A stretch of DNA of 64,000 nt from Prochlorococcus marinus bv. HNLC2 (GTDB lineage: Bacteria; Cyanobacteriota; Cyanobacteriia; PCC-6307; Cyanobiaceae). Of the stretch, positions 28,494-40,039 are shown piece after piece. A program made the position numbers and the translations under genes. Below the pieces are notes generated by a model, which was not told the origin of the DNA, did not search any database, and saw only the letters and a list, made by a program, of their open reading frames with translations. Every line of letters begins with the position of its first letter. The first letter of the stretch is position 1. The stretch covers positions 806,532 to 870,531 of the forward strand of contig GL947595.1 of the NCBI GenBank assembly GCA_000218745.1, written 5' to 3'.

Positions 28494-30248
28494 ATGAGAA
28501 AAATAAATAAAAAAATTGTAAATTTTGTTCCTCTTGATAAGAGGAGATTCAAATCGATATATCTTATAAGTCTTTTTATTATTACCTGTTTATCAATAAG
28601 GGTTTTGAATTTGCAATTTTTAAAATCTTCTAATTTTAAATTTAAAGCTATTGCTATGCAAAATAAAAGAATTAATGCGATAAATAGTAGAAGATCAATT
28701 GTTGATAAGAATAATAGATTAATCGCCTTTGATAAACCTTTGTATAGATTATGGGCGCATCCAAAATACTTTAATTTCCCTGGTGATTCTTATAGAACTA
28801 TTAGAACTGTAGATGAGGTTGTAGATAAACTCTCAAAAGCATTAAATATAGATAAAGAATTACTTAATTCAAAATTTAATAATTATGAGGGTGGAGTTAA
28901 ATTATTTGATGACTTAAATGAAGAGGACTCTAAAAAAATAAAAAATTTGCATATAAGTGGTTTAGACTTGGAATTATATTCCAAAAGATTTTATCCTCAA
29001 GGCCATCTTTATTCAAATATTGTAGGATTTGTAAATGATGAGAATATAGGCTCAGCAGGACTAGAGTTACATTTAGATGAAAAAATAAATGTTTTAAATA
29101 AAAGTAATATTTTAAAAAAAGGAGGAGATGGGACACCTCTTCCTGATAGTTCTGGGCCAAAAGATTTCGTAAGAGATGATCGGAAAATTATTTTAACTAT
29201 AGACTCAAGACTTCAAAAAATAACATTCGATGTTTTAGTCAAACAAGTAAAAGAGTGGAAAGCTAAAAAAGGTTTTGCAATGGTAATGAATGTAAATAAT
29301 GGTGAAATATTATCTTTGGTTTCTGCACCTTCTTACGATCCTAATGAATTTTGGAAATATGATCAAACTTTATTTAAAGGATGGTATATGCAAGATTTGT
29401 TTGAGCCTGGATCAACTTTTAAACCAATTAATCTTGCTATGGCTCTAGAAGCAAAAGTTGTAGATAAAAATGGATTTGTTCAAGATGATGGAAATATTAA
29501 AGTGGGTGGATGGAATTTATATAATTGGAATAAAAAAGGAAATGGATACATAAATTATCCAAAAGTACTTCAAGTTTCAAGTAATATTGGAATGATAAAA
29601 ATTATGCAAAAATTACATCCTGCCTTACATTGGGAATGGTTAAATAAACTGGGAATAAATGAAAAAATTGATACAGATCTATATGAATCTACACCAGGTT
29701 ATTTGAAATCAAAAGATGTTTTTGTTAATCAACCTATTGAGCAAGCTGTGGCATCTTTCGGGCAAGGATTTTCAATATCTCCATTAAAATTAGCTCAAAT
29801 TCATGCAATTTTAGCTAACGGTGGATATGAGATAATACCTCATGTAACTCAAGATTTTAAAATAGAGGATAAAAAAAATAAAAAAAATAAACTGTTCTCT
29901 TCTGAAGTTTCTAAAACTATTTTGGAATGGATGGAAACTGTAGTAGAGATTGGTACAGGAAATGGTTCTAAAATTGATGGATATAGAATTGGCGGTAAAA
30001 CCGGAACTTCTCAAAAAGCTATAAATGGAATATATACCACAAAAAAAGTTTGTAGTTTTGTGGCTACCTTACCAATAAATGATCCAAAATATCTTGTATT
30101 AGTAGTAGTAGATGAGCCTTCTAAAGCTTATGCTTATGGATCAACGGTAGCTGTTCCTGTGGCAAAAGAAATTATTGAAAGCCTAATTGTGTTGGAAAAG
30201 ATACCACCTAATAGTAAAGAAAATAAAATCATTGTTAAAAAACCCTAA
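28494..30248 (+). CDS. ftsI: Septal peptidoglycan transpeptidase FtsI (penicillin-binding protein)
   Basis: Class B PBP of 584 residues. A basic start and one transmembrane helix (residues 20-40) precede the pedestal domain (INSRRSIVDKNNRLIA) and the transpeptidase domain with the SxxK motif STFK at 307-310, SSN (VSSNIGMIK) and KTG (GGKTGTSQK). It cross-links septal peptidoglycan in the periplasm with FtsW. There is no PASTA domain. Coupled to the FtsL-like gene upstream. Confidence 0.93.
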   Translation: MRKINKKIVNFVPLDKRRFKSIYLISLFIITCLSIRVLNLQFLKSSNFKFKAIAMQNKRINAINSRRSIVDKNNRLIAFDKPLYRLWAHPKYFNFPGDSYRTIRTVDEVVDKLSKALNIDKELLNSKFNNYEGGVKLFDDLNEEDSKKIKNLHISGLDLELYSKRFYPQGHLYSNIVGFVNDENIGSAGLELHLDEKINVLNKSNILKKGGDGTPLPDSSGPKDFVRDDRKIILTIDSRLQKITFDVLVKQVKEWKAKKGFAMVMNVNNGEILSLVSAPSYDPNEFWKYDQTLFKGWYMQDLFEPGSTFKPINLAMALEAKVVDKNGFVQDDGNIKVGGWNLYNWNKKGNGYINYPKVLQVSSNIGMIKIMQKLHPALHWEWLNKLGINEKIDTDLYESTPGYLKSKDVFVNQPIEQAVASFGQGFSISPLKLAQIHAILANGGYEIIPHVTQDFKIEDKKNKKNKLFSSEVSKTILEWMETVVEIGTGNGSKIDGYRIGGKTGTSQKAINGIYTTKKVCSFVATLPINDPKYLVLVVVDEPSKAYAYGSTVAVPVAKEIIESLIVLEKIPPNSKENKIIVKKP

Positions 30249-30337
30249 AAAAGATTAATTATTGAACGAAATATTAATTATTTAATGAATTCACATAAAT
30301 ATACAGCTAAGTTATTAATATAAGCTTTACCTAACTA

Positions 30338-31336
30338 ATGAATTCAATTTTAGAACAATTATCGTTAATGACAGTGGTTGTCGCTGATACTGGTGATATA
30401 GATGCTATTAGAAAATTTAAACCAAGAGATGCCACAACTAATCCATCTCTAATTTTGGCAGCAGCTAAAAATCCAAACTACATTAAATTAATTGATCAAT
30501 CTTTAGAGAACTCAAATAAATTATTTTCAAGTAAATTTTCCAAAAAGGAATTTATTACAGAGGCTATTGATCAAGTTTCTGTAACATTTGGGAAGGAAAT
30601 ATTAAAAATAATTTCAGGCAGAGTATCTACAGAGGTTGATGCAAGATTGAGTTTTGATACGCAAGCAACAGTTGAAAAAGCTAGAAAGATTATAAATCTC
30701 TATAAGGAGCATGGTATTTCGAAGGATAGGGTTTTGATTAAAATTGCTTCTACTTGGGAGGGGATTAAGGCAGCTGAAATATTAGAAAAAGAAGGTATAA
30801 AATGCAATTTAACTTTACTTTTTAATTTCTGCCAAGCTGTAGCATGTGCGAACGCAAATGTTACTTTGATTTCTCCATTCGTAGGAAGAATTTTAGATTG
30901 GCATAAGGCCAAAACAGGCAAGACAGATTATTCTGGTAAAGAAGATCCTGGTGTTATATCAGTTACTAAAATCTTTAACTACTTTAAGGAAAAAGGCTTC
31001 TCAACGGAAATCATGGGAGCTAGTTTTAGAAATATTGATGAAATTAAAGAATTAGCAGGCTGCGATTTACTTACTATTTCACCAAAATTATTGAATGAAC
31101 TTGATAAAGAATCTGGTGAGCTTCCTAAAAAATTAGATAAGGAATCTTTAATTCAAAATTCTCCAGAATATCTTTATGACGAAAAAGATTTCAGATTAAA
31201 TATGCTCGAGGATCAAATGGCAAGCGAAAAACTTAGTGAAGGAATAACCGGTTTTAGTAAAGCAATTGAAGAACTTGAGGATTTACTTATAAGAAGGTTT
31301 GAAGAGGTTTGTAATGATAATTTAATTAAGATTTAA
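30338..31336 (+). CDS. tal: Transaldolase
   Basis: Transfers a dihydroxyacetone unit between sugar phosphates in the pentose phosphate pathway. The 332-residue protein has [12 protein letters not shown] near residue 35, [13 protein letters not shown], and the Schiff-base lysine Lys135 in [23 protein letters not shown] follows, all as in TalB. In marine picocyanobacteria this pathway supplies reductant at night and cyanophages carry their own tal. This is the full-length host type. Preceded by an 89-base gap after ftsI. Confidence 0.96.
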   Translation: MNSILEQLSLMTVVVADTGDIDAIRKFKPRDATTNPSLILAAAKNPNYIKLIDQSLENSNKLFSSKFSKKEFITEAIDQVSVTFGKEILKIISGRVSTEVDARLSFDTQATVEKARKIINLYKEHGISKDRVLIKIASTWEGIKAAEILEKEGIKCNLTLLFNFCQAVACANANVTLISPFVGRILDWHKAKTGKTDYSGKEDPGVISVTKIFNYFKEKGFSTEIMGASFRNIDEIKELAGCDLLTISPKLLNELDKESGELPKKLDKESLIQNSPEYLYDEKDFRLNMLEDQMASEKLSEGITGFSKAIEELEDLLIRRFEEVCNDNLIKI

Positions 31337-31341
31337 TTAAA

Positions 31342-32487
31342 TTATTCAACATTTTTACTTTCAGATTGAAAAATAAATCTTCTTATAACTCTTCCAGCAA
31401 TATCTGAGTAATTCATTTCTCCAGATAAAATTTGGGCAATTCTTTCAGGTGCTGTTTTTCTTTTTACTCCTAACCTATAGCCAATTTTAGGAAATCTATA
31501 AAAAACCTCCGCAATTCTTTTTCCCCAAATCATAGATTTACTCCAATTCTCTTTCATTAATAAAGAATACTCATGAAGATGATTTTTATTGGATGTAAGA
31601 CATTTATCAATAGTCTCAGATGCATAGTAACTACTAATTAATGAAGGCCTAATTCCCTCTGCCAAGAAAGGATCGCACAAAGAAGCTGCATCTCCGACAA
31701 CTAGCACTCTTTCATTATGAAGTTTGTGAAAGCCATTCCATATTCTTAATCTTTTGAAAATTCTTTCATATTTGATATCTTTGAATCCCAAACTTTGAAC
31801 AATATATTCGCATAACTCTTTATCTTTTATTTTGGAATCCCCTATAAATGAACCAAGTCCTATGTTAATTGAATCCTGCATAGGAAAAGCCCAAGCAAAA
31901 CCATATTTAATTGATCCAAATTCAAATCTCACAGTATTTTTCTCAATATTTCCTAAACCCTTTATATTGATAGCGATAGTACTTGCATATTTTGGTTTTT
32001 TTGGACCTAGGCTTAGGTATGAGGCCCATAAAGATTCTGATCCATCGGCAATAACTAAATATTTAGCTCTAAAAGTTTTTTTATTCTTACATTGAATAAG
32101 CCAATTATTATTAACTAACTTTAAAGACTCAATTTTAATAGAAAATAATATTGTTGCTCCAAATCTGTAAACTTCTTTTGTAAGTATTTCATCTAAATTC
32201 TTTCTATTAACAATAAGAAATGGTGATTTACCAGAAAGTTCTGCAATTACAGGATCCTCATTCTTCCAGGAGAAATAAACTCTTTTGATTTCAGTTTCGA
32301 TAGCATTTTCTAAGTCTAAAGGAAAATAATTTTCTACTGAAGCAGCCATTCCTCCTGCGCAAGGAATAGATTTGTTAGGGTTAGATTTTTCTAAAATTAA
32401 GATGGAATAACCTTTTTTTAGTAGATGAATAGCAGTTGATTTTCCAGCTAATCCACCTCCAATTACAGCTACATCAAATACACTCAA
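31342..32487 (-). CDS. FAD-dependent geranylgeranyl reductase-family oxidoreductase
   Basis: A 381-residue flavoprotein. The N-terminal dinucleotide fold is [16 protein letters not shown] with the Gly triad around residues 9-15, PCAGG follows at about residue 42 as in ChlP-type reductases, and [19 protein letters not shown] is the second FAD motif. Such enzymes reduce prenyl chains of chlorophyll or tocopherol precursors, or other polyenes. It may be ChlP or a paralogue; the call stays at family level. It overlaps frr by 4 bases, so the two are co-transcribed. Confidence 0.85.
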   Translation of the reverse strand: MSVFDVAVIGGGLAGKSTAIHLLKKGYSILILEKSNPNKSIPCAGGMAASVENYFPLDLENAIETEIKRVYFSWKNEDPVIAELSGKSPFLIVNRKNLDEILTKEVYRFGATILFSIKIESLKLVNNNWLIQCKNKKTFRAKYLVIADGSESLWASYLSLGPKKPKYASTIAINIKGLGNIEKNTVRFEFGSIKYGFAWAFPMQDSINIGLGSFIGDSKIKDKELCEYIVQSLGFKDIKYERIFKRLRIWNGFHKLHNERVLVVGDAASLCDPFLAEGIRPSLISSYYASETIDKCLTSNKNHLHEYSLLMKENWSKSMIWGKRIAEVFYRFPKIGYRLGVKRKTAPERIAQILSGEMNYSDIAGRVIRRFIFQSESKNVE

Positions 32488-33032
32488 ACCTTTAAAATTT
32501 CTTTTTCTTTTTCTTCAAGTTTACTTTCTATTGAACTAATAAATTGATCAGTAATCTTTTGTATTTTCTGTTGATTATCTCTAGATTCATCAAGCGAGAT
32601 TGACCCATCTTTTTCATCCTTTTTTTCTTTATCAATTGCATCTCTTCTGATATTTCTTAAAGCCACTTTTCCCTCTTCAGCATATTTTGAAGCAAGTTTA
32701 CAAAACTCTTTTCTTCTTTCTTCAGTTAAAGGGGGTACATTAATTCTTATGGTTTTCCCATCATTATTTGGAGTAATGCCTAAATCACTCATTGAGATTG
32801 CTTTTTCGATAGCTTGCAGACAGGATAAATCAAATGGTTGTATTGAGATTGTCTGTGAATCTTGAGTTGAAATTGTTGCTAAAGACTTAAGAGGAGTATC
32901 AGTTCCGTAGTATTCAACAGATACCCTATCAAGAAGTGATGCATTAGCTCTTCCAGTTCGAATGGTATTAAAGTTTCTTTGGGTGGCCTCAATACTTTTG
33001 TTCATATTTGTTTGGATGTCTTGTTCATTCAT
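32484..33032 (-). CDS. frr: Ribosome recycling factor
   Basis: With EF-G it splits post-termination ribosomes. The 182-residue protein shows [38 protein letters not shown] and [11 protein letters not shown], the three strongest RRF blocks, in the two-domain order of the family. Full length. It follows pyrH by 20 bases, the common pyrH-frr pairing of bacteria. Confidence 0.97.
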   Translation of the reverse strand: MNEQDIQTNMNKSIEATQRNFNTIRTGRANASLLDRVSVEYYGTDTPLKSLATISTQDSQTISIQPFDLSCLQAIEKAISMSDLGITPNNDGKTIRINVPPLTEERRKEFCKLASKYAEEGKVALRNIRRDAIDKEKKDEKDGSISLDESRDNQQKIQKITDQFISSIESKLEEKEKEILKV

Positions 33033-33052
33033 GATTTTGTGATTTGTAAAAA

Positions 33053-33757
33053 TTAACTTATAAGTGATCCTATAGAATCTCCTGCAGCAGCTTTTGAAAT
33101 GTTTCCTTTTTTAAAAATATCAAAGACCAGAATCGGAATATTGTTGTCTTTGCAAAGTGCAATAGCTGTACTGTCCATAACTGCTATTTCATCACTTAAA
33201 ACTTGTTGGTAGGTTAATTTAGTAAACTTTTTAGCATCATTATGTATGTTGGGATCCTTATCATATACTCCATCGACCTTGGTTGCTTTCATGACTGCCT
33301 CCGCATTAATTTCTGCAGCTCTAAGAGCAGCAGTTGTATCAGTAGTGAAGAATGGATTACCACAACCACCGCCAAAAACCACTACTCTCCCTTTCTCTAA
33401 ATGTCTTATTGCTCTTCTTCTGATATAAGGCTCTGCAATTTCTTGCATTTCAATAGCTGTTTGAACTCTTGTTTCAACACCAACTCTTTCAAGACCATCT
33501 TGTAAGGAAATTGCATTCATTACTGTCGCTAACATTCCCACATAATCAGCGGTGGCTCTATCCATTCCGTCTGCAGAACCTTTAAGACCTCTAAAAATGT
33601 TTCCTCCCCCAACAACAATTGCAATTTGGACGTTATTTGATATGACTTTTGAAACGTCTTCTGCAATTGACTGAACTATCGCTGGGTCAATTCCATACGG
33701 CTTTTTACCCATTAGGGCTTCGCCACTCAGTTTTAAAAGAATTCTTTTGTAAGTCAT
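33053..33757 (-). CDS. pyrH: Uridylate (UMP) kinase
   Basis: Phosphorylates UMP to UDP. The 234-residue protein starts [17 protein letters not shown] and has [27 protein letters not shown] and [10 protein letters not shown], standard for bacterial hexameric UMP kinases. The frame reaches 33787, but ATG 33757 is placed exactly where family members begin. Operon with frr and the geranylgeranyl reductase-like gene. Confidence 0.97.
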   Translation of the reverse strand: MTYKRILLKLSGEALMGKKPYGIDPAIVQSIAEDVSKVISNNVQIAIVVGGGNIFRGLKGSADGMDRATADYVGMLATVMNAISLQDGLERVGVETRVQTAIEMQEIAEPYIRRRAIRHLEKGRVVVFGGGCGNPFFTTDTTAALRAAEINAEAVMKATKVDGVYDKDPNIHNDAKKFTKLTYQQVLSDEIAVMDSTAIALCKDNNIPILVFDIFKKGNISKAAAGDSIGSLIS

Positions 33758-33840
33758 TCTAAGATCATTCTTGTATGACAGTAGCAAGTAATAAGCAATT
33801 TTTCTTATTTTTAAAATATTTGATTGTGGTTTTAAACAAT

Positions 33841-34536
33841 TTAAAATTCAATACATTTTTGAGCTTTTATTCCTTGATCCTTAAAAGGGTGTTTTATTAA
33901 ATTCATTTCAGTAACTAAGTCTGCGAATTTAATAATTGAATCAGGCGCACCTCTTCCAGTTAATACGATATGATTATCATTTTTATTTTCTAATCCTTTA
34001 ATGAAATCTATAATTTCATCTGAGTTAATATAACCTAACTTAATTGCTATGTTTATTTCATCGAGAATTACTAATTTGTACGCTTTATTTTTAATATATC
34101 CTTTTGCTAATCTCCATGCTTCTTTAACAAGTTTCTCATCTTTAATTCGATCTTGAGTTTCCCAAGTAAATCCTTCACCAAGTGAATACCATTTTATATT
34201 TGGAAAATTCTTAAATGCTTTTTCTTCGCCTGTTTCCCAAGAACCTTTTATGAATTGAATTATAACAGCTTTTTCCATGTGACCTAACGTTCTTATTGCC
34301 ATACCTAAAGCAGCTGTAGTTTTCCCTTTGCCATTTCCTGTGAAAACAATAATCAAGCCTTTTTTATCTTTTCTGATTTTTAACCTTTCTTGCTGTATCT
34401 CCTTCCTTTTTTGCATTCTTAGTTTATATTGATGTTCATCCTTCTCAGGGGATATTTTGCCTCCAATGCCTGCAGCAAGGGCATCATGATCTAAATTCTT
34501 ATTAATGTTTTTTCTTTTTTCAGATTCACTTTCCAT
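33841..34536 (-). CDS. cobO: Cob(I)yrinic acid a,c-diamide adenosyltransferase
   Basis: Adds the 5'-deoxyadenosyl group to cobalt. The P-loop [18 protein letters not shown] is the BtuR/CobO signature, followed by [28 protein letters not shown] and VLTGRGAP. An N-terminal helical, charged extension (about 60 residues) precedes the domain. ATG 34536 ([10 protein letters not shown]) is preferred over the frame start at 34581, which would overlap the recombinase gene upstream by 17 bases. Forms a corrinoid set with cobK. Confidence 0.92.
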   Translation of the reverse strand: MESESEKRKNINKNLDHDALAAGIGGKISPEKDEHQYKLRMQKRKEIQQERLKIRKDKKGLIIVFTGNGKGKTTAALGMAIRTLGHMEKAVIIQFIKGSWETGEEKAFKNFPNIKWYSLGEGFTWETQDRIKDEKLVKEAWRLAKGYIKNKAYKLVILDEINIAIKLGYINSDEIIDFIKGLENKNDNHIVLTGRGAPDSIIKFADLVTEMNLIKHPFKDQGIKAQKCIEF

Positions 34537-34564
34537 AAATTTATAAAACCATAGATAATCAATT

Positions 34565-35734
34565 TTAAGAATATCTACCATTAAATTTTAATATTGCATT
34601 ATTTACAGCTTTTTGTTGATCACGTTTAGTAATCCAATGGTGATAAGTTTGTGTATGTAAGTTAACTGAATGTCCCATCATTCTTGCTGCTACAGTATCT
34701 GGTAAATCATATAAAATTGTTCGAACTGCATATGCATGTCTCAGATCATAAGGTTTTATATTTAATTGATATCTTTTAAATTGTTCAGTTACCCTTTTCC
34801 CAATATTCTGAAGGGTTGTTATTTTTAGATTTAAATTAATTTTAGGCAATAGTGAATAATCTTCTCCTAACTTATTCAATTCAAAAATCTCTACCCATTT
34901 GGGATGAAAAGGCCAAACTTGATGTTCACCAGTTTTTGTTGTATCCAATACTCTAATAATATTATCACCACCTTTTTTTAAGGAACTTAAATCTGCAAAG
35001 AATACTTCATGGTTTCTTAAACCATAAGTAGCCATAAGAGCAAAAACATATTTCCAAGATTTATTAGGAATTTTTCTCCATAATTCTTGAATGAAATCAT
35101 CATTTGGCAGATCTCTAAAACTCGCTTTTTTTAAACCATAACCTTTAGACATTAAATTCCAATTAGAAGGCAATTGATGTTTCATAAAAGATGCAAATAC
35201 ATTAAGTGAGGTTCCGCATTGTTTTCTACTTCGACTTCCTTTCTCATAAGATTTTAATGTATTTATAAATACTTTATTTAAATCAAGTTCTTCATTATTG
35301 TTATAAACAGAAATCATCCTTTTGATGTAAGGTTTATATGAACTTTGCCAAGTAGTTTTTCTTGTGCTGCTTAGAAATTCACTCTTAATTTCTTTGAAAA
35401 AAACTTTTTCAAATTCATCTATTTTCTTTAAAAAATCATCTTGAATGTTTTTATTGATTTCAACTTTTGAAATTTGAGTCCAATTCTTCCAATCAAATTG
35501 ATTTAATTCTAATTGTAAAGTTATAAGTTGAAGCTTTTTTTCAGCTTCTTTTAGTCCTATTAAATCAGCATTAAGTCCTAATGATATTCTTTGAATTCTT
35601 GATATATTTTCATTATCTTTAGAAGGAAGTCTTCCTCTAATATTTAATTTTCCTCCCCTCTTTTCAATCCTTAATTTACTCCCTTTAGTAGAAAATTTTT
35701 CGTTGATAGAACTTATTTCGTGAATTATATTCAT
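34565..35734 (-). CDS. Tyrosine recombinase / phage integrase family protein
   Basis: A 389-residue protein whose C-terminal half has the catalytic layout of tyrosine recombinases: Arg240 in YGLRNHE, Lys in TTKTGEH, the DLRHAYAVR box with the second Arg, MMGHS, and the nucleophile Tyr364 in TQTYHHW. The His that starts the HxxR box is Tyr here (YDLR). The N-terminal 200 residues are a helical DNA-binding part. There is no adjacent tRNA, direct repeat or phage gene, so it does not look like part of a mobile element. Its target site is unknown. Confidence 0.82.
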   Translation of the reverse strand: MNIIHEISSINEKFSTKGSKLRIEKRGGKLNIRGRLPSKDNENISRIQRISLGLNADLIGLKEAEKKLQLITLQLELNQFDWKNWTQISKVEINKNIQDDFLKKIDEFEKVFFKEIKSEFLSSTRKTTWQSSYKPYIKRMISVYNNNEELDLNKVFINTLKSYEKGSRSRKQCGTSLNVFASFMKHQLPSNWNLMSKGYGLKKASFRDLPNDDFIQELWRKIPNKSWKYVFALMATYGLRNHEVFFADLSSLKKGGDNIIRVLDTTKTGEHQVWPFHPKWVEIFELNKLGEDYSLLPKINLNLKITTLQNIGKRVTEQFKRYQLNIKPYDLRHAYAVRTILYDLPDTVAARMMGHSVNLHTQTYHHWITKRDQQKAVNNAILKFNGRYS

Positions 35735-35801
35735 TTACTTCTATAATTATTTTAATAATGACGTTTTTAATGTCTTTTTTCAATATCCATCTCTTATTTT
35801 A

Positions 35802-36977
35802 ATGCAAAAAATTGGTGTCCTATTATTAAATCTAGGAGGCCCTGAGCGGATAAAAGATGTTGGTCCATTTTTATATAATTTATTCTCTGATCCAGAAATC
35901 ATAAGACTCCCAATACCTATATTTCAGAAACCTCTAGCTTGGTTAATTAGTACCTTAAGGAGTACTAAATCTCAAAAAGCTTACCTTTCTATTGGAGGAG
36001 GATCTCCTATTAGACGTATTACTGAACAACAGGCAAGGGAATTACAAAGCAAGTTGAGAGATAGTGGCTTGAATGCCACTACTTACATAGCCATGCGTTA
36101 TTGGCATCCATTTACTGAATCTGCAATCGCTGATATGAAATCGGATGGAATAGATCAAGTTGTAGTTCTTCCTCTTTATCCTCATTTCTCAATAAGTACT
36201 AGTGGTTCAAGCTTTAGAGAATTAAAAAAGTTAAGAGATTTAGATTCTGATTTCAACAAAATACCCATTCGGTGTATCAGAAATTGGTTTGATCAACCTG
36301 GATACTTAAAGGCAATGGTAGAACTAATTTCTGAGCAAATATTACTTTGTAATGATCCTACTAAAGCGCATGTATGCTTCACAGCTCATGGAGTACCAAG
36401 AAGTTATGTTGATGAAGCGGGAGACCCCTATAAAGAACAAATAGAGAAATGTTCATTATTAATAGTTCAAGAGCTAAAGAGTAATTTGAAATTCTCAAAT
36501 CCCTATACCCTTTCATATCAAAGTAGAGTTGGCCCAGAGGAGTGGCTTAAGCCATATACTGAAGATGTTCTGGAAGAACTTGGAAAATCAAATATTGAAG
36601 AATTAGTTGTTGTTCCTATTAGTTTTGTTGGCGAACATATTGAAACTTTGCAAGAAATAGACATTGAATATAAAGAGATTGCGGAGAAAGCAGGTATTAA
36701 AAATTTTAGGCGAGTTAAAGCCTTAGATACAAATCCAACATTTATTAAGGGTCTTAATGATTTGGTAATTTCATGTCTTGAAGGTCCCATTATTGACTTA
36801 GATCAAGCCTCTCAACTTCCTTTGAAAGTGAAACTATATCCTCAAGAAAAGTGGCAATGGGGATGGAATAATAGTTCTGAAGTATGGAATGGCAGAGTTG
36901 CAATGATTGTTTTTCTGATTCTATTGATAGAACTAATTTCTGGTTCAGGACCTCTACATAAGCTAGGAATTTTATAA
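35802..36977 (+). CDS. hemH: Ferrochelatase with C-terminal chlorophyll-binding (CAB) domain
   Basis: Inserts Fe(II) into protoporphyrin IX to make haem. The first 320 residues are a complete ferrochelatase ([27 protein letters not shown] with the catalytic His, [17 protein letters not shown]). A linker leads to a single transmembrane CAB-like helix with [11 protein letters not shown] starting at residue 362, related to high-light-inducible proteins, as in other cyanobacterial HemH. The tail likely anchors the enzyme to thylakoids and senses free chlorophyll. Confidence 0.96.
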   Translation: MQKIGVLLLNLGGPERIKDVGPFLYNLFSDPEIIRLPIPIFQKPLAWLISTLRSTKSQKAYLSIGGGSPIRRITEQQARELQSKLRDSGLNATTYIAMRYWHPFTESAIADMKSDGIDQVVVLPLYPHFSISTSGSSFRELKKLRDLDSDFNKIPIRCIRNWFDQPGYLKAMVELISEQILLCNDPTKAHVCFTAHGVPRSYVDEAGDPYKEQIEKCSLLIVQELKSNLKFSNPYTLSYQSRVGPEEWLKPYTEDVLEELGKSNIEELVVVPISFVGEHIETLQEIDIEYKEIAEKAGIKNFRRVKALDTNPTFIKGLNDLVISCLEGPIIDLDQASQLPLKVKLYPQEKWQWGWNNSSEVWNGRVAMIVFLILLIELISGSGPLHKLGIL

Positions 36978-37084
36978 AAATTAAAATTTAATATTTTTTA
37001 AGAAATCATTTTTTGACATTAGGTTTATAAATTAGGCAAAATAATATATTTAAGTTTACTATTTATATAGATTAATCTTCTTAA

Positions 37085-38852
37085 GTGACTCTTGCTTCAA
37101 AACCTTTACAAAAGGGCGATTCAGATAACAAAGATTCAATGTGGATTACTGGTGCAGAAGCACTCATGGATTCCTTAAGAGTTCATGGAGTCAAAATTAT
37201 CTTTGGCTATCCAGGTGGCGCTATTTTGCCAATTTATGATGCTGTACATAAAGCTGAAAAAGAAGGGTTGGCTAAAGCACCTTATGGTTAGACATGAGCA
37301 GGGGGGGTCGCATGCAGCAGACGGTTATGCAAGGGCGACGGGAGAAGTGGGAGTATGTTTTGGTACATCTGGTCCAGGTGCAACTAATTTGGTCACAGGA
37401 ATAGCTACAGCTCAGATGGATTCAGTCCCATTGGTTGTTGTAACTGGACAAGTGCCTCGCCCGGCTATAGGTACTGATGCATTTCAAGAAACTGATATAT
37501 TTGGAATTACCTTGCCAATAGTTAAACATTCCTGGGTAATAAGAGATCCTGCAGATATTGCTAATGTAGTTTCTCAAGCATTTTTTATAGCATCCTCAGG
37601 TAGGCCTGGCCCAGTATTAATTGATATACCAAAGGATGTTGGGCAAGAGTTTTTTAATTACCATAGGGTTTTGCCAGGTGCAAGTATTCCTAAGGGTTTT
37701 AAAAGGAATGGGGATATTGATGAAAAAAATATTGAGCTAGCTATTGAATTAATTAAAAATTCTCAAAAACCTTTGCTTTACGTAGGGGGAGGGGCTATAG
37801 CTTCAGGTGCTCATACAGAATTGCAAACATTAGCTAAAAATTATCAAATACCAGTAACAACAACTTTAATGGGCAAAGGGATATTTGATGAAAGGGACTC
37901 TTTATCTGTCGGGATGTTAGGAATGCATGGGACGGCTTACGCAAACTTTGCAGTTACTGAATGTGATTTATTAATTGCAGTTGGAGCAAGATTTGATGAT
38001 AGGGTTACTGGGAAATTGGATACTTTTGCCCCTAACGCAAAAGTTATTCATATTGATATAGATCCAGCTGAAGTCAATAAAAACAGACAAGTAGAAATTG
38101 CCATTGTTTCTGATGTTACATCTGCTTTAGCTAAGATTAATTCTTATTTTGATGAAAGTCAAAAAAATGTTGAAAAAAATAATTGGATCAAAAAAATTGA
38201 GTATTGGAAAAATAAACATCCTTTATTTATTCCTCCAAAAGATGGGGAAATTTATCCTCAGGAAGTTTTAATAAAAGTTAGAGAACATTCTCCAGATGCT
38301 TTTATTACAACTGATGTTGGCCAGCATCAAATGTGGGCAGCCCAATATTTAAGGAATGGTCCTAGAAAGTGGATAAGTAGTGCTGGGTTAGGAACTATGG
38401 GTTTTGGTTTACCTGCTGCGATGGGAGTGAAAAGTGCATTTCCAAATTCTGAAGTTATTTGTATAGCTGGGGATGCCAGTATTTTGATGAATATTCAAGA
38501 ATTAGGAACTTTATCTCAATATGGATTAGATGTGAAAATTGTAATCGTTAATAATAGATGGCAAGGTATGGTTAGACAATGGCAAGAAAGTTTTTACGAA
38601 GAAAGATATTCTGCATCAGATATGAGTAATGGAGAACCAGATTTTATTAAACTTGCTGAAGCCTTTGGCGTCAAAGGTTTTTTAATTAATGGAAGAGAAG
38701 ATCTTGAAAATGGCTTTAAAGCAGCTTTGAAATTTGAAGGACCAGTTCTTATCAATGTCCGTGTAAAGAGAGGGGAAAATTGCTATCCGATGGTACCCCC
38801 AGGAAAAAGTAACTCTCAAATGATTGGTTATGTTAATAATAACAGTATTTAA
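37085..38852 (+). CDS. ilvB: Acetolactate synthase large subunit, frameshifted
   Basis: First common enzyme of branched-chain amino-acid synthesis, dependent on thiamine diphosphate. The N-terminal piece (GTG 37085; [31 protein letters not shown]) reaches a stop at 37291, while the rest ([19 protein letters not shown] to the end) lies in another frame. Dropping one T at 37268-37269 gives [16 protein letters not shown] and one continuous protein of about 588 residues. The downstream part has [10 protein letters not shown], the ThDP motif [10 protein letters not shown] and the usual C-terminus. An essential enzyme, so sequencing error is likely. Confidence 0.9.
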
Positions 38853-38918
38853 TAAAGTTCTTATTGCGCTAATAGTTTTTCATTTGGATAAATTTAGAAA
38901 TATCTACCTACCAATAAA

Positions 38919-39269
38919 TTGAAAAAATTTTTCAGCTTAATAATTATTTTAATATTGATGTTTGGAAAGCCTGTTTATCTAAATTCAGCTGAAATTCTCC
39001 AAATTAATGACTCTAAAACAGTCATAATAGGAGACCAAAATAGAAATTTATCGATTAATTTAGTTTGTTCAAATGTTAATTTAGAAGATGAAATTGCTGC
39101 ATTAGAACTTTTAAGAATAAAATTCCCAAGAGGAACAAAAGTTAAGATAAAACCGCTGGGATTCAAAGATAATAATTTGCTTGCAAAAATTTATAAATTA
39201 AATGAAAATATTGAAATGAATCAGCTTCTATATACTAATAAGTTATCAGATCAAGTTTGCGATAAATGA
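38919..39269 (+). CDS. Hypothetical secreted protein
   Basis: A 116-residue protein starting at TTG 38919. Residues 1-24 are a clear signal peptide (MKKFFSLIIILILMFGKPV), and the mature part has two cysteines (LVCSNV and QVCDK at the very end) that could form a disulphide in the periplasm. The order of strands (KTVIIGD, LNLEDEIAALELLRIKFPRG, KVKIKPLG, LLAKIYKL) recalls a staphylococcal-nuclease-like OB fold, but catalytic arginines are absent, so I do not claim it. Its stop is one base from the end of the convergent laccase-domain gene. Confidence 0.65.
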   Translation: MKKFFSLIIILILMFGKPVYLNSAEILQINDSKTVIIGDQNRNLSINLVCSNVNLEDEIAALELLRIKFPRGTKVKIKPLGFKDNNLLAKIYKLNENIEMNQLLYTNKLSDQVCDK

Positions 39270-39270
39270 T

Positions 39271-40032
39271 TTAATTAGAAATAAAACTCCATTGCCTTTT
39301 ATCTGTCTTTGTTTTTCTATAGGAATGAAACTCATTGTTTGAAATATAAGTACATTTATTTGAAATATCTATATTTGTGGAATGAATATTTTCATTAATT
39401 AGTTGATAATATGCATATTTTTTTAAATCTAGTTCAATTTTGTTTTCACTTTTAAGGTATAAATTTTTTTTTGGAAAATCATCCAAATGTATATTGGAAG
39501 AATTAATGTTTTTATTAAATTTATAATATGTATCTTTATCTACAAAATATTTTTTTGATGATATGGTTGGTCCAATTGCTATGAGTAAATCTCTTTTATT
39601 GCAGCCTAGATTTTTTAATAATCTTATTGATTTTTTGATTATTTTTTTTTCTAAACCTTTTCTTCCACAATGTAAAGAAGCAACGATTTTATTCCTTAAA
39701 TCTGCAACTAATATTGGCATACAATCAGCTGTATAAATCCATAAGTTTTGATTATCTTTATCACTTATTAATCCATCTGCAAAGACAAGATTATTTTCAT
39801 TAGTCTCTGATCCAAAAACTATATTATTACTGTGTATTTGTTTAATATGGCAATTTTTATAATTCTTCTGAAAATGTTTTGATATGTATTTAAGTTCTAT
39901 ATCAGAGCTATTCTTTGTAAAGAAAGCATGTGTAAATCCATAATTATTTAGAATTGGTGAAATGTAGTAAGGCGCTTTTTTACCTTTGATATGCAAATCC
40001 TTTTTATAAAATTCTTTTTCAGAATATTTCAT
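39271..40032 (-). CDS. Multicopper polyphenol oxidase (laccase-like, YfiH/PgeF) domain protein
   Basis: A 253-residue protein of the YfiH/DUF152 family. The conserved elements are GFTHAFFTK, KQIHSNNIV (His), ADGLIS, TADCMPILVAD with Cys, and SLHCGRKGL with the His-Cys pair of the metal site. Members have been shown to act on purine nucleosides or to affect peptidoglycan precursors, so the true substrate is uncertain. The frame extends to 40182 inside the neighbour, but ATG 40032 (MKYSEKEF) starts just after the upstream stop. Confidence 0.85.
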   Translation of the reverse strand: MKYSEKEFYKKDLHIKGKKAPYYISPILNNYGFTHAFFTKNSSDIELKYISKHFQKNYKNCHIKQIHSNNIVFGSETNENNLVFADGLISDKDNQNLWIYTADCMPILVADLRNKIVASLHCGRKGLEKKIIKKSIRLLKNLGCNKRDLLIAIGPTISSKKYFVDKDTYYKFNKNINSSNIHLDDFPKKNLYLKSENKIELDLKKYAYYQLINENIHSTNIDISNKCTYISNNEFHSYRKTKTDKRQWSFISN

Positions 40033-40039
40033 AATTGAA

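Noticed and set aside
34565-35734. Integrase as sign of a genomic island or prophage
   Set aside because: No tRNA, direct repeats, phage genes or change in composition nearby; both flanks are housekeeping genes.
37085-38852. ilvB as a true pseudogene
   Set aside because: The rest of the gene is fully conserved, the pathway is essential for a free-living autotroph, and the change is a single T, like other likely errors here.
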